From: CAZWXH01 sp964637725
GTDB lineage: Bacteria > Bacillota_I > Bacilli_A > Erysipelotrichales > Coprobacillaceae
Assembly (NCBI GenBank): GCA_964637725.1
Contig: CAZWXH010000043.1
Coordinates: 1-14,686, forward strand
Length of the DNA: 14,686 bases
Direction of reading: 5' to 3'
The translations under genes were made by a program, and so were the position numbers. The notes under the pieces were generated by a model, which saw nothing but the letters and a program-made list of their open reading frames with translations, was not told where the DNA came from and made no database searches. Shown here piece after piece: positions 7,184 through 14,684 of this stretch (its first letter is position 1; the number at the start of each line of letters is the position of its first letter).

Positions 7184-7194
7184 CAAAGTTATGT
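7161..7194. promoter_or_regulatory. Perfect 15-bp inverted repeat, candidate operator of citrate synthase
   Basis: ACATAACTTTGTATA (7161-7175) and TATACAAAGTTATGT (7180-7194) are exact inverse complements around a four-base centre. The repeat abuts the -10 box and covers the -35 and spacer, so a bound dimer would exclude RNA polymerase. It begins two bases after the stop of the upstream gene. No U-run follows on either strand, so a terminator role is unlikely. The regulator is unknown. Confidence 0.68.
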
Positions 7195-7196
7195 CG

Positions 7197-7703
7197 TTAA
7201 TATTCGACTTTATAATCAAGTCTTAAAACATCAAACCACTTTTGATTTCTTTCAACTGTCTCTATTCCACCAAAAGCAGCATAAACTGTAGTATGATTTT
7301 CTACAACATAATATACAGTTTCATCATCCATCCTTGTTACAACTCTTACACCATTATTATTTGTTTTGATTTCCTCATTTTGAAGATTATATTCATGAAC
7401 TAATTTATCAAATTTAGCAGATGCAAAAGTTTCATCTTTCATATAGAAAGTATGAAAGTACAACCCATAAACTTGAATATAATCAAAAGTTTCAGTGACT
7501 GTTCTTTTTAAAACTCCCTCTTCATTTCCATCTGGTCCATATTCTTCAATGTCCATACAGTTAAAGATTTCAGTCTTTCCTAGGTATTTCTTATATTCTC
7601 CACCATTTGCAATAACGACAATGGCGCATATCGCAAACACTATTAAAAAAACAAGTCCAATACTTTTGATATTATTATAAGCGATTGATTTTTTGTTTTT
7701 CAT
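7197..7703 (-). CDS. Hypothetical protein with single N-terminal membrane anchor
   Basis: A 168-residue protein that I do not recognise. Residues 1-13 are basic and polar (MKNKKSIAYNNIK), a transmembrane or uncleaved signal segment follows at about 15-33 (GLVFLIVFAICAIVVIAN), and the remaining 135 residues are hydrophilic, mixed acidic/basic and probably extracellular, ending in an aromatic-rich tail (WFDVLRLDYKVEY). I see no lipobox; the cysteine at about residue 49 (NCMD) is too far in. The ATG at 7701-7703 has AGGAGG exactly seven bases upstream, which rules against the in-frame start 48 bases further up. It follows the terminator of the HAD/AI-2E operon and precedes the citrate synthase promoter, so it is probably its own transcription unit. 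No function can be assigned. Confidence 0.7.
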   Translation of the reverse strand: MKNKKSIAYNNIKSIGLVFLIVFAICAIVVIANGGEYKKYLGKTEIFNCMDIEEYGPDGNEEGVLKRTVTETFDYIQVYGLYFHTFYMKDETFASAKFDKLVHEYNLQNEEIKTNNNGVRVVTRMDDETVYYVVENHTTVYAAFGGIETVERNQKWFDVLRLDYKVEY

Positions 7704-7732
7704 AGAAAGCCCTCCTATCCATATTATAAATA

Positions 7733-7762
7733 ATAAAAAAAAGGAACGCAATAAAATGCGTT
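7733..7762 (-). terminator. Intrinsic terminator of the AI-2E-HAD operon
   Basis: AACGCA (7745-7750) and TGCGTT (7757-7762) form a 6-bp stem with a six-base loop. On the minus strand CC and then eight U follow (7742-7735). The stem overlaps the HAD stop codon. Confidence 0.82.
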
Positions 7763-8534
7763 AAATCCAGTGAAAATATTCACATGCATATTGTATCCCA
7801 TTATCTATATTATCCTTAGTTACAAATGTTGCCTTTTGTTTTAATTCATCACAACTATTCCCCATCGCAATAGCCGTCCATTCTTTTTTAAACATAACCA
7901 AATCATTATAATCATCACCAAAAACAACAACATCTTCATTCTTTCCATCTATCAGCTCTATCATCTTTTTAATTCCGATATCCTTATCATCATGTTGATA
8001 AGTTAAATATGAATCTACAAAGCGAATATTTCCTAAAGAATCCTTTAAAGTCAACTGACTTTCTTCTTCTTTAGAAATAGCAATATAAATCTTATAAATA
8101 TCTTTTATATCTTGATAAAGAAGTGAACGGTTCAAAATATAACGGGTAGGTTCTTGACGGTATCCTACTTGTTCAATAAAACGTTCATTAATCATTGTCA
8201 CATCAATGTTATCTCCTGTTGAGACAAGAACACCATAACCTAGTTGTTCTGCTTGTTGACACAAAGTGACTGCCTTATGATGATCAAGTGGTAAGTTTTC
8301 AATAAGATGATTATTGATTGTTAGGGCTCTACCACCATTACTTACAATATTTTCAATACCTAGTTCTTTAGCAATCTTAATTGTTTTATAATGGGCTCTT
8401 CCTGTCGCAATACAAACAAAATGTCCATTGTCTTTTAATCTTCTGATTGTTTCATAAACACTATCCACTATTTGACCACTCTTTTTCTCTGTTAGAGTTC
8501 CATCTATATCAAAAAAGAAATACTTTCTATTCAT
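7761..8534 (-). CDS. Cof-type HAD-IIB family phosphatase (second copy)
   Basis: A 257-residue HAD-superfamily hydrolase, same class as the protein at 5030-5821 but clearly diverged. Motif I is DIDGT (D9, D11), motif II is ATGR with T44, the conserved lysine is probably K184 in DKDIGIKK, and motif IV is GDDYND (D207, D208, N210, D211). The middle of the protein (about 80-185) is the C2B cap that sets substrate choice. A phosphatase for small phosphorylated metabolites is expected; the substrate is unknown. The ATG at 8532-8534 is preceded by a modest GGTGA about four bases away. It lies 27 bases after the AI-2E-family gene and is probably cotranscribed with it, ending at an intrinsic terminator. 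Confidence 0.9.
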   Translation of the reverse strand: MNRKYFFFDIDGTLTEKKSGQIVDSVYETIRRLKDNGHFVCIATGRAHYKTIKIAKELGIENIVSNGGRALTINNHLIENLPLDHHKAVTLCQQAEQLGYGVLVSTGDNIDVTMINERFIEQVGYRQEPTRYILNRSLLYQDIKDIYKIYIAISKEEESQLTLKDSLGNIRFVDSYLTYQHDDKDIGIKKMIELIDGKNEDVVVFGDDYNDLVMFKKEWTAIAMGNSCDELKQKATFVTKDNIDNGIQYACEYFHWI

Positions 8535-8561
8535 AATGTCACCAACCTTTACCTTATTCTA

Positions 8562-9575
8562 TTATCTTTGTCTATAATAATCAAGTAAACAGTAAAGAAG
8601 ATTCATATGAATTGGTGATAGTACTAAACCTATAATTCCAAATAAGTATAGATGTATTGTCATTGATAACAATAAAAAGAATGAAGGAATCTTTAATTGT
8701 TGTTTCATTATTTTAGGTTCTAAGATACTTCTTACAAGGTTGATGATTAAGTATACCAAAAAGAAATAAATAGCTTTAAGATATGATTCTTGAAGCAAAT
8801 AGATAAAGCATATTGGTAACAAGACTATCCCCACTCCAATAAAAGGCAAACTATCTAATAATGCTATCAACATGGCATATAGAAAACTATGATGACTCCT
8901 TTGAACAAAAAATGCTATCCATAACAATAAGAAACTTAAACTCATTAAAACAAACTGACATTTCAAATATATCAAAATTGCTTGAATGCAACTGTCTTTA
9001 ATCTTCATAAAAGCACTAAGAAATGAAAATGAACAATAAGATAATAACTTGTTTTTAATATCTTCATATTCTAAAAACAAAAAGAATGTAGAGATAATAA
9101 ATATAAATGAAGAAAAGATAAAACTAGGAATTCGACTCATAAAAGTTGTTAAAGATGATGCTATAGAAACCAAAGAACTTCCCATTAAATCTTGAATAAA
9201 AGAAAGATTATCTGGTGCCATTAAAAAAGGTATTTCATTTTTAACCCATAGAATAACTTGATCCATAAAAGGAATAAATAAATCACTATAATAAATAGGT
9301 AAACATTCAATAAGTTGTAATAAATAAACTGTTCCAATAATGATTAAACTAATAATAATCACAATAATTAAAAGATAGATAATTAATAATAAGGATATTC
9401 CAATTGCGCTCTTTTTAATATGAAATATCTTTTCTAAATAATCAATTATAGGCTTTAATATAAAGAAACAAATAATTGCGAGTATGAAAGGAAGAATAAC
9501 TTCCAACATATATTTCAACATAAAGACATAGATCAAGAAGAGTCCTACTACTATAAACATTGTTTTCTTTTGCAT
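8562..9575 (-). CDS. AI-2E/PerM (DUF20) family membrane protein, YtvI-like
   Basis: A 337-residue polytopic protein of the AI-2E transporter/PerM superfamily, near the usual length. Two or three hydrophobic segments fill residues 5-85, a soluble loop covers about 90-145, and further segments follow at about 150-168, 205-223, 232-262, 265-283 and 298-330. Family hallmarks are DSLPFIGVG at 241-249, the EPKIM motif at 286-290, and FGIIGLVLSP at 312-321. Members include E. coli TqsA, PerM and the B. subtilis sporulation protein YtvI; most have no known substrate, so autoinducer-2 transport should not be assumed. AGGGTGG lies four to five bases before the ATG. A strong terminator separates it from the upstream deacetylase; a Cof-type HAD gene follows 27 bases downstream. 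Confidence 0.85.
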   Translation of the reverse strand: MQKKTMFIVVGLFLIYVFMLKYMLEVILPFILAIICFFILKPIIDYLEKIFHIKKSAIGISLLLIIYLLIIVIIISLIIIGTVYLLQLIECLPIYYSDLFIPFMDQVILWVKNEIPFLMAPDNLSFIQDLMGSSLVSIASSLTTFMSRIPSFIFSSFIFIISTFFLFLEYEDIKNKLLSYCSFSFLSAFMKIKDSCIQAILIYLKCQFVLMSLSFLLLWIAFFVQRSHHSFLYAMLIALLDSLPFIGVGIVLLPICFIYLLQESYLKAIYFFLVYLIINLVRSILEPKIMKQQLKIPSFFLLLSMTIHLYLFGIIGLVLSPIHMNLLYCLLDYYRQR

Positions 9576-9603
9576 AGCACCACCCTTCTATTTATATGTT
9601 ACC

Positions 9604-9631
9604 AAAACAAAAAAAGCCCTGTATGGGCTTT
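9604..9631 (-). terminator. Intrinsic terminator of the polysaccharide deacetylase gene
   Basis: AAAGCCC (9613-9619) and GGGCTTT (9625-9631) form a GC-containing stem with a five-base loop. On the minus strand the stem runs into TTTTTTTGTTTT. It overlaps the deacetylase stop codon. Confidence 0.9.
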
Positions 9632-11018
9632 AATTATTTATCTTTTGATGAAATGTTGATGTAGAGCTATCAATTCCTTTAAATGCATATCCCAATCTTT
9701 GATAATGTTCAATAACCTTGGGTAATACATTAATAGTACTTTGTTTACCATTTGCGTCATGCATAAGAATCATAACATGATTGGCTTTTGATAAAGTCGC
9801 TCTTCTTAACATTTCAGATTCACTCATATGTGCATATCCGTCACCATTTTCAGCATTCCAATCATAATAAAGATATCCTTTTTTTTCAACGAGTTGAGAG
9901 AGTTCACTCATGATACCAGGGGTATATTTTTTAGATATCGCATTAGATCCACCACCAGGAAAACGTATAAATCGTGGTGTAAAACCAATATAATCCTTCA
10001 CAACATTTCCAATATTCGTTAGATCTTCAAAATAAGCATTTGTAGAAGAGTAAACTTGAGAGTAGCTATGAGAATATGTGTGTAAACCAATTGTATGTCC
10101 TTGATCATTTGCGGCTTTCATAAGTTTACGATAAGGCTCATTCATTCCTGTCACAAAGAACGTCCCTTTGGCATTATATTTTGCAAGAATATCAAGAACA
10201 GCCTGGGTATTTCTTGATGGTCCATCATCAAATGTTAAATACACAACTTTTTCATCACTTGTTGTTTTATTAACAACTTCAACTTGAATTGTTTTCTTCA
10301 CAGAATGTGTTGAAGCATCACTCACAGTATAAGTTATTGGATAAGTACCTGCCTTATTCATATCTAATTGACCACTATCAACTTGAATTAAAGGGTTTTT
10401 ATCTAAATTATCGCTGACTTTTATAAAGTCTTCTAATTTGACTTTTTCACCAACCACAAATCTTAAATCACTCGCTACCATAACTGGTGGTTCATTATCC
10501 TTAACCACTTTAAGTTTAACACTCTTTTTTGTTTCATTATTGCCTTCATCTTTGACGATGACATTAACAGTAATCTCACCTGTTTTATTAAAAGAATACT
10601 TTTTATCAAATTCTACAGTCGTCTTTGATAAATCTTCTATATTAGAGACCAAGTATTGAGGATTCACTTTTTGATTAACTGCAACCTCTTGTTCAACAAC
10701 TTCAAACTTTGGAGCAACAGTATCGACAACATGAACTTTTAAAGATATATCATCGTCTTTAAAATGATAGACAACTGTATAGTCTCCTACTTTATTTATA
10801 TTCACTTGAGAACTATCTATTTTAACGTCTTTAAGATTACCATCTTTTATCTTTTTTATAAAAGTTGAATAATCGACTTTTGATTGTATCTCAATATCTC
10901 TTTCAGATATAAACTGAATAGGTGAGCTATTAAACATAAAAATCATAACTCTAGCAAGAAGACCAATCGCCCCTATTAGACATAATATAAGTATTTTCCC
11001 TTGTTTTTTTAACCTCAT
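9630..11018 (-). CDS. Membrane-anchored polysaccharide deacetylase with Ig-like domains
   Basis: A 462-residue protein with a basic start and a transmembrane anchor at about residues 8-29. Three Ig-like (DUF5011-type) modules follow at about 33-98, 100-173 and 175-250, with boundaries at VVDTVAPKF and VVKDNEPPV. The C-terminal 200 residues are a NodB-type carbohydrate esterase 4 domain: TFDDGP at 262-267 (D264 base, D265 metal), HTYSH at 313-317 (two metal histidines), RFPGG at 352-356, YDWNAENGDG near 385-394 and LMHDANGK with H420. All catalytic residues are present. Such enzymes de-N-acetylate peptidoglycan or another surface glycan outside the cell, often giving lysozyme resistance; the substrate is inferred. 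GAGG lies about eleven bases before the ATG. It is a single-gene unit with its own terminator. Confidence 0.92.
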   Translation of the reverse strand: MRLKKQGKILILCLIGAIGLLARVMIFMFNSSPIQFISERDIEIQSKVDYSTFIKKIKDGNLKDVKIDSSQVNINKVGDYTVVYHFKDDDISLKVHVVDTVAPKFEVVEQEVAVNQKVNPQYLVSNIEDLSKTTVEFDKKYSFNKTGEITVNVIVKDEGNNETKKSVKLKVVKDNEPPVMVASDLRFVVGEKVKLEDFIKVSDNLDKNPLIQVDSGQLDMNKAGTYPITYTVSDASTHSVKKTIQVEVVNKTTSDEKVVYLTFDDGPSRNTQAVLDILAKYNAKGTFFVTGMNEPYRKLMKAANDQGHTIGLHTYSHSYSQVYSSTNAYFEDLTNIGNVVKDYIGFTPRFIRFPGGGSNAISKKYTPGIMSELSQLVEKKGYLYYDWNAENGDGYAHMSESEMLRRATLSKANHVMILMHDANGKQSTINVLPKVIEHYQRLGYAFKGIDSSTSTFHQKINN

Positions 11019-11128
11019 TATCTTAATTTCCTCTCTAATCTACAATATTTTCACGCAAATGACAAAAAAATATAACCCCTTTTTCTAAAATATTCTCTTC
11101 CATGTTATAACTATCTTAGGTGATAACT

Positions 11129-11698
11129 ATGTATATTTATAATCCAAATAAGAATAAACAAATTGTGCCTATTTTAGATCCAGATTATTCTTATCATACT
11201 TTAGAAGAAGACACAATTTATAATTACTTTAAACAAATTCATATTATTGAAGACGCTATTAACATAGCTGGTCTTTATATTGAATATGAAATAACTGGCT
11301 TTTTATATGAACAACATCCTGAAGTCTATCAAAGAACAGCTTTTCGTATTGAAGAAAAGATTAAACAGTATTTTGATTTTAATGGGGCTAATCTGTTAAG
11401 TGATGATACCCATCGTTTCTTCATTACAATGTTTAATGTAAACGAAGATAAAATCAAACAAGCTTTTTTAAGCTTTCATCAAGATTTATCAAAAAGAACT
11501 ACAGAATATAAGAAGCATAATCATTCTATTAAAGTTCATTGTGGTGTATATATATCAAACATTCATATTGCACCATTAGAATTCTACATGCTTAGTAAAG
11601 AACAATTTCAAAATACTTTCATTCATAAGAATTGCTTAATTTCAACTATGAATTCTTTTGAAGACGTTTTTCTAAAAGACGATAGAAATAATGAATAA
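11129..11698 (+). CDS. Unknown protein; possible degenerate GGDEF-like domain
   Basis: A 189-residue soluble protein without signal or membrane segment. I do not recognise it outright, but its pattern resembles a GGDEF fold: a first strand LYIEYEITGF at 49-58 where GGDEF proteins have the LDIDxFK strand, a helix at about 67-82, then NLLSDDTHRFFITMFN at 88-103 where R.GGDEF..L is expected, and IKVHCGVYIS at 134-143 where the SIGV strand sits. The signature would be DTHRF (93-97), lacking the glycines and catalytic acids, so no diguanylate cyclase activity is expected. The ATG at 11129 follows AGGTGAT at five bases; a GTG at 11120 lies in that site. It is divergent from the deacetylase gene and its last 53 bases overlap the convergent ATPase gene. 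The domain call is inference only. Confidence 0.65.
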   Translation: MYIYNPNKNKQIVPILDPDYSYHTLEEDTIYNYFKQIHIIEDAINIAGLYIEYEITGFLYEQHPEVYQRTAFRIEEKIKQYFDFNGANLLSDDTHRFFITMFNVNEDKIKQAFLSFHQDLSKRTTEYKKHNHSIKVHCGVYISNIHIAPLEFYMLSKEQFQNTFIHKNCLISTMNSFEDVFLKDDRNNE

Positions 11699-13997
11699 GT
11701 GTCTTATAAGCATTTAAGACAAATAAAGAACTTATACATAAAGGGATAACCCACACAACTTGAATACTTATCAAAGGATAAATCCCAAAGAAATCATTCA
11801 TAAAGAAGAGAATCAAATAAAATAGTATAGTGATAACATTAGCGACAATCATTCGACGTTTATTTAATGGCATACAAACAATATATACCACTAGAAAACT
11901 TATAAAACCGGCAACTAAGAAATAATATGTCGAATACATCTTAGCATCAAAATGTAGAATTGTTCCCAAAAATGCAATAAAGACCATAAAAGATATCATT
12001 GTTAAAGCACATGGTACTGCTGTTAATATAATATGTTTTAAAAATCCTTGAGCCGATAATGACGAAGAACGATCAAGTGTTAATAAGAAACTTGGTACAC
12101 CGATTGCCAGTCCACTTATTAAACTTAATTGAAGTGGCGTGAATGGATAATTCATTTGTAAAGCCGCAAAGATTAAACATAATACAGTGGAATAAATTGT
12201 CTTTGTTAAATACAAAGAACTTACTCTTTCAATATCAGCAATTATAGTTTGCCCTTCTTTTACAATTTGTTTCATTGATGCAAAATTAGAATCTAACAAA
12301 ACAATATGGGCAACTTGCTTGGCTGCATCACTACCTTCTGCCATCGCGATTCCACAGTCGGCATCTTTAATTGCCAAAACATCATTAACACCATCTCCAA
12401 CCATCCCTACAACCATACCATTACTTTGAAAAGCTTTGATAATAAGTTGTTTTTGTTCGGGTTTAACACGTCCAAATACACGATAATGATCAACGACTTT
12501 TTTTAACTCATCTTGATCTGTTGGTAAAGTCGATGCATCAATATATCTTTCAGCACCTTTTAAACCAGCGTTTTTAGCAACTCGAGAAACAGTAATCGGA
12601 TTGTCTCCTGAAAGAATTCTTATTTCTACATTCATTTTATCAAAGAAGTCTAGAGTATCTTTGGCTTCTTTTCTTATGCAATCGTGAATGACAATCAATG
12701 CCATTGGCGCAATATCTGATATTGTAGAGTTTTCACAATCAATTGATTGAACACTTCCTAACAATATAACACGCATACCTTCACGAGAAAATTCATTCAC
12801 TTGTTTTAAAATTAAATTATCTTCATCTAATAAATATTCAGGGGCTCCTAATACATATTGACCTTTATCTTTAAAACCAATAGCACGCATTTTTCTCTGT
12901 GATGAAAAAGGAATAAATGACTCGCGGATGTAACCATCTTGTTCATGAAAATATTTTTTTAATGCCTTTTGTGTTGCATTTGTATCTTCAAAACCAAAAG
13001 AAACAGCACCCATCACTTCTTCAATATGTGATAAATCATGATGATTTAATGGTATCACTTTTTCAACTTCTAGCTCCCCTGTTGTAATCGTTCCTGTCTT
13101 ATCAAGACATAAAACATTCACTCTTGCTAAAGATTCAATAGCTTCCATTTCTTGAATCAAAGCATTTCTCTTTGCTAATTTACCAATACCAAGAATAAAA
13201 GATAAACTGGTTAATAACACAAGACCTTCTGGTATCATTCCAATAACCCCACCGACAGTTCTTACGATAGCAGTCGCCATATCATTATTAGGAATAGACA
13301 TTTGAGATATAAACAAAACAATCCCAACTGGAACAATCACAAAACTCAAAACTTTTATAACCTTTTCAATAACATTTTTCATCTCTGAAGATGCTTTCTT
13401 TTTATGTTTAGCTTTTTGAACCAACTGAGTAGAATAGTTTTGTATTCCAACTCTTATAACTTTGGCATAAGCACTCCCTGCAACGACAAAACTTCCAGCT
13501 AATAGCTCATCATTTACTTTCTTCTTCACAGGTTTTGCCTCACCAGTTAACAATGATTCATTCACTTCAATAGCTAATGATTCCAATACTTGACAATCCG
13601 TTCCAATTTGATTCCCATTTTCCAAGTAAATGATATCATCAATAACAAGCTCTTCTGTAGGAATTTCTGATTGTATATTATCACGGATTACTTTTACTTT
13701 TTTAACAGTAACAACTGTTAATTGATCAATTATTTTCTTAACTTTAAATTCTTGAAATATACCGACCACTGTATTTGTGAAAACAACAAATAAAAATGTA
13801 AGATTTGTCCATCTGCCAGTAAAAATAATAATTCCTGCCAAAAAGATATTCAAAAAGTTAAAATAAGTTAATGTATGTTTAAAAACAATTTGTTTTTTTG
13901 TTTTTGATATACTATCTTGAGATATATTGACTTGACCTTCGTCAACTCTTTTTAACACCTCTTGAGTCGTTAATCCTCTATAATCACTTCTCATCAT
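11646..13997 (-). CDS. Cation-transporting P-type ATPase (E1-E2, Exp7-like)
   Basis: A 783-residue P-type ATPase with ten predicted membrane segments: two at about 44-80, two at 214-232 and 242-270, and six in the C-terminal third (596-765). The actuator TGE is at 151-153, the phosphorylation site is DKTGT with D299, SGDNP is at 463-467 and the hinge GDGVNDV is at 534-540. The M4 motif is IPEGL (255-259), like P2 calcium/sodium pumps, and there is no CPx motif or N-terminal heavy-metal domain, so a Cd/Zn/Cu exporter is unlikely. The overall sequence recalls the S. pneumoniae Exp7 group, whose ion is not settled here. Two tandem ATGs exist; GAGG lies four bases before 13997 and seven before 13994, so the second may be used. 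It ends inside the convergent unknown gene, with no terminator seen. Confidence 0.9.
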   Translation of the reverse strand: MMRSDYRGLTTQEVLKRVDEGQVNISQDSISKTKKQIVFKHTLTYFNFLNIFLAGIIIFTGRWTNLTFLFVVFTNTVVGIFQEFKVKKIIDQLTVVTVKKVKVIRDNIQSEIPTEELVIDDIIYLENGNQIGTDCQVLESLAIEVNESLLTGEAKPVKKKVNDELLAGSFVVAGSAYAKVIRVGIQNYSTQLVQKAKHKKKASSEMKNVIEKVIKVLSFVIVPVGIVLFISQMSIPNNDMATAIVRTVGGVIGMIPEGLVLLTSLSFILGIGKLAKRNALIQEMEAIESLARVNVLCLDKTGTITTGELEVEKVIPLNHHDLSHIEEVMGAVSFGFEDTNATQKALKKYFHEQDGYIRESFIPFSSQRKMRAIGFKDKGQYVLGAPEYLLDEDNLILKQVNEFSREGMRVILLGSVQSIDCENSTISDIAPMALIVIHDCIRKEAKDTLDFFDKMNVEIRILSGDNPITVSRVAKNAGLKGAERYIDASTLPTDQDELKKVVDHYRVFGRVKPEQKQLIIKAFQSNGMVVGMVGDGVNDVLAIKDADCGIAMAEGSDAAKQVAHIVLLDSNFASMKQIVKEGQTIIADIERVSSLYLTKTIYSTVLCLIFAALQMNYPFTPLQLSLISGLAIGVPSFLLTLDRSSSLSAQGFLKHIILTAVPCALTMISFMVFIAFLGTILHFDAKMYSTYYFLVAGFISFLVVYIVCMPLNKRRMIVANVITILFYLILFFMNDFFGIYPLISIQVVWVIPLCISSLFVLNAYKTLIHYFYRLLEKRLQKNS

Positions 13998-14081
13998 TTT
14001 TCCTCAATTAGTCCCTTTATTCTTCAGTGTTTAATATAACATAGCCATATGAAAAAAATGTGTACTTATCATATCTATTTC

Positions 14082-14110
14082 ATTATATCATGACTCTTTC
14101 ATATTGACAT
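14082..14110 (-). promoter_or_regulatory. Promoter of the P-type ATPase gene (extended -10)
   Basis: On the minus strand TGATATAAT supplies an extended -10 (TATAAT at 14087-14082). ATGTCA (14110-14105) lies 17 bases upstream as a partial -35. The leader would be about 75-80 bases. It lies downstream of the tRNA operon terminator, so the ATPase is transcribed independently. Confidence 0.65.
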
Positions 14111-14160
14111 CTTGATTTTTTAAAAACTCTAAAATTTTATTAAATATGACAATAGAAATA

Positions 14161-14203
14161 AACAAAAAAAGTATAGTGAAATGTTTTAAAACATTCACTA
14201 TAC
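14161..14203 (-). terminator. Terminator of the tRNA operon
   Basis: GTATAGTGA (14171-14179) pairs with TCACTATAC (14195-14203), and ATGTTTT/AAAACAT (14181-14194) extends the helix past a single bulged A. On the minus strand it is followed by seven U (14170-14164) and GTT. It lies just downstream of the last tRNA. Confidence 0.9.
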
Positions 14204-14219
14204 CTATCTTATTTAATAA

Positions 14220-14296
14220 TGGTGGACCCCGCAGGACTCGAACCTGCGACCAACCGGTTATGAGCCGGTAGCTCTAACCAACTGAGCTAGGGGTCC
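14220..14296 (-). tRNA. tRNA-Ile2 (CAT anticodon, lysidine type)
   Basis: A 77-nt cloverleaf with acceptor GGACCCC/GGGGTCC, a D-arm GCTC/GAGC, anticodon stem ACCGG/CCGGT with loop CTCATAA, T-stem GCAGG/CCTGC and an encoded CCA. The anticodon is CAT. The acceptor end GGACC, the D-arm and the GGCTCATAACC loop resemble the minor isoleucine tRNA of Bacillus, in which TilS converts C34 to lysidine to read AUA. The adjacent CAT tRNA fits elongator Met better, which supports this split. Isoleucine identity is inferred by resemblance. Confidence 0.85.
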
Positions 14297-14304
14297 AAGA
14301 TAAT

Positions 14305-14329
14305 AAAAAACCGCTTATCTTGTTAGCGG
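14305..14329 (-). terminator. Terminator-like hairpin between tRNA-Met and tRNA-Ile2
   Basis: CCGCT (14311-14315) and AGCGG (14325-14329) form a 5-bp GC-rich stem with a nine-base loop. On the minus strand six U follow directly (14310-14305), then ATTA. It lies inside the tRNA operon, upstream of the last tRNA, so it might cause partial termination or mark a processing site. Confidence 0.5.
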
Positions 14330-14345
14330 AGTGTATTTTTATAAC

Positions 14346-14422
14346 TGGTAGCGGGGAAGGGATTCGAACCCCCGACCCACCGGGTATGAACCGATTGCTC
14401 TAGCCAACTGAGCTACCCCGCC
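14346..14422 (-). tRNA. tRNA-Met (CAT, elongator)
   Basis: A 77-nt cloverleaf with acceptor GGCGGGG/CCCCGCT, including a G1-U72 wobble, anticodon stem ATCGG/CCGGT, loop TTCATAC with anticodon CAT, and encoded CCA. The D-arm, loop and G1-U72 pair resemble elongator tRNA-Met of Bacillus. The T-stem GGGGG/CCCTT contains two G-U wobbles. Confidence 0.88.
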
Positions 14423-14446
14423 GTCTATGAAGTTATAAAAATAAAA

Positions 14447-14522
<76 letters not shown>

Positions 14523-14526
14523 ATAA

Positions 14527-14603
14527 TGGCGGTCTGGACGGGACTCGAACCCGCGACCTCCGCCGTGACAGGGCGGCATTCTAACCAACTGAACTACCAG
14601 ACC
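14527..14603 (-). tRNA. tRNA-Asp (GTC)
   Basis: A 77-nt cloverleaf: acceptor GGTCTGG/CCAGACC, anticodon stem CCGCC/GGCGG with loop CTGTCAC, T-stem GCGGG/CCCGT and encoded CCA. The anticodon is GTC and the discriminator is G, as expected for aspartate. Only four bases separate it from tRNA-Phe. Confidence 0.95.
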
Positions 14604-14607
14604 AAAA

Positions 14608-14684
<77 letters not shown>

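Noticed and set aside
8562..9575. Calling the membrane protein an autoinducer-2 exporter
   Set aside because: The family name is historical; most members have other or unknown roles, and no quorum-sensing gene is nearby.
11701..11721. GTCTTA/TAAGAC hairpin as a terminator after the plus-strand unknown gene
   Set aside because: No U-run follows on either strand and it lies inside the ATPase coding sequence.
11646..13997. Reading the P-type ATPase as the heavy-metal exporter controlled by the ArsR protein
   Set aside because: It has the IPEGL M4 motif rather than CPx, lacks metal-binding domains, is over 11 kb away and has no ArsR-type dyad at its promoter.
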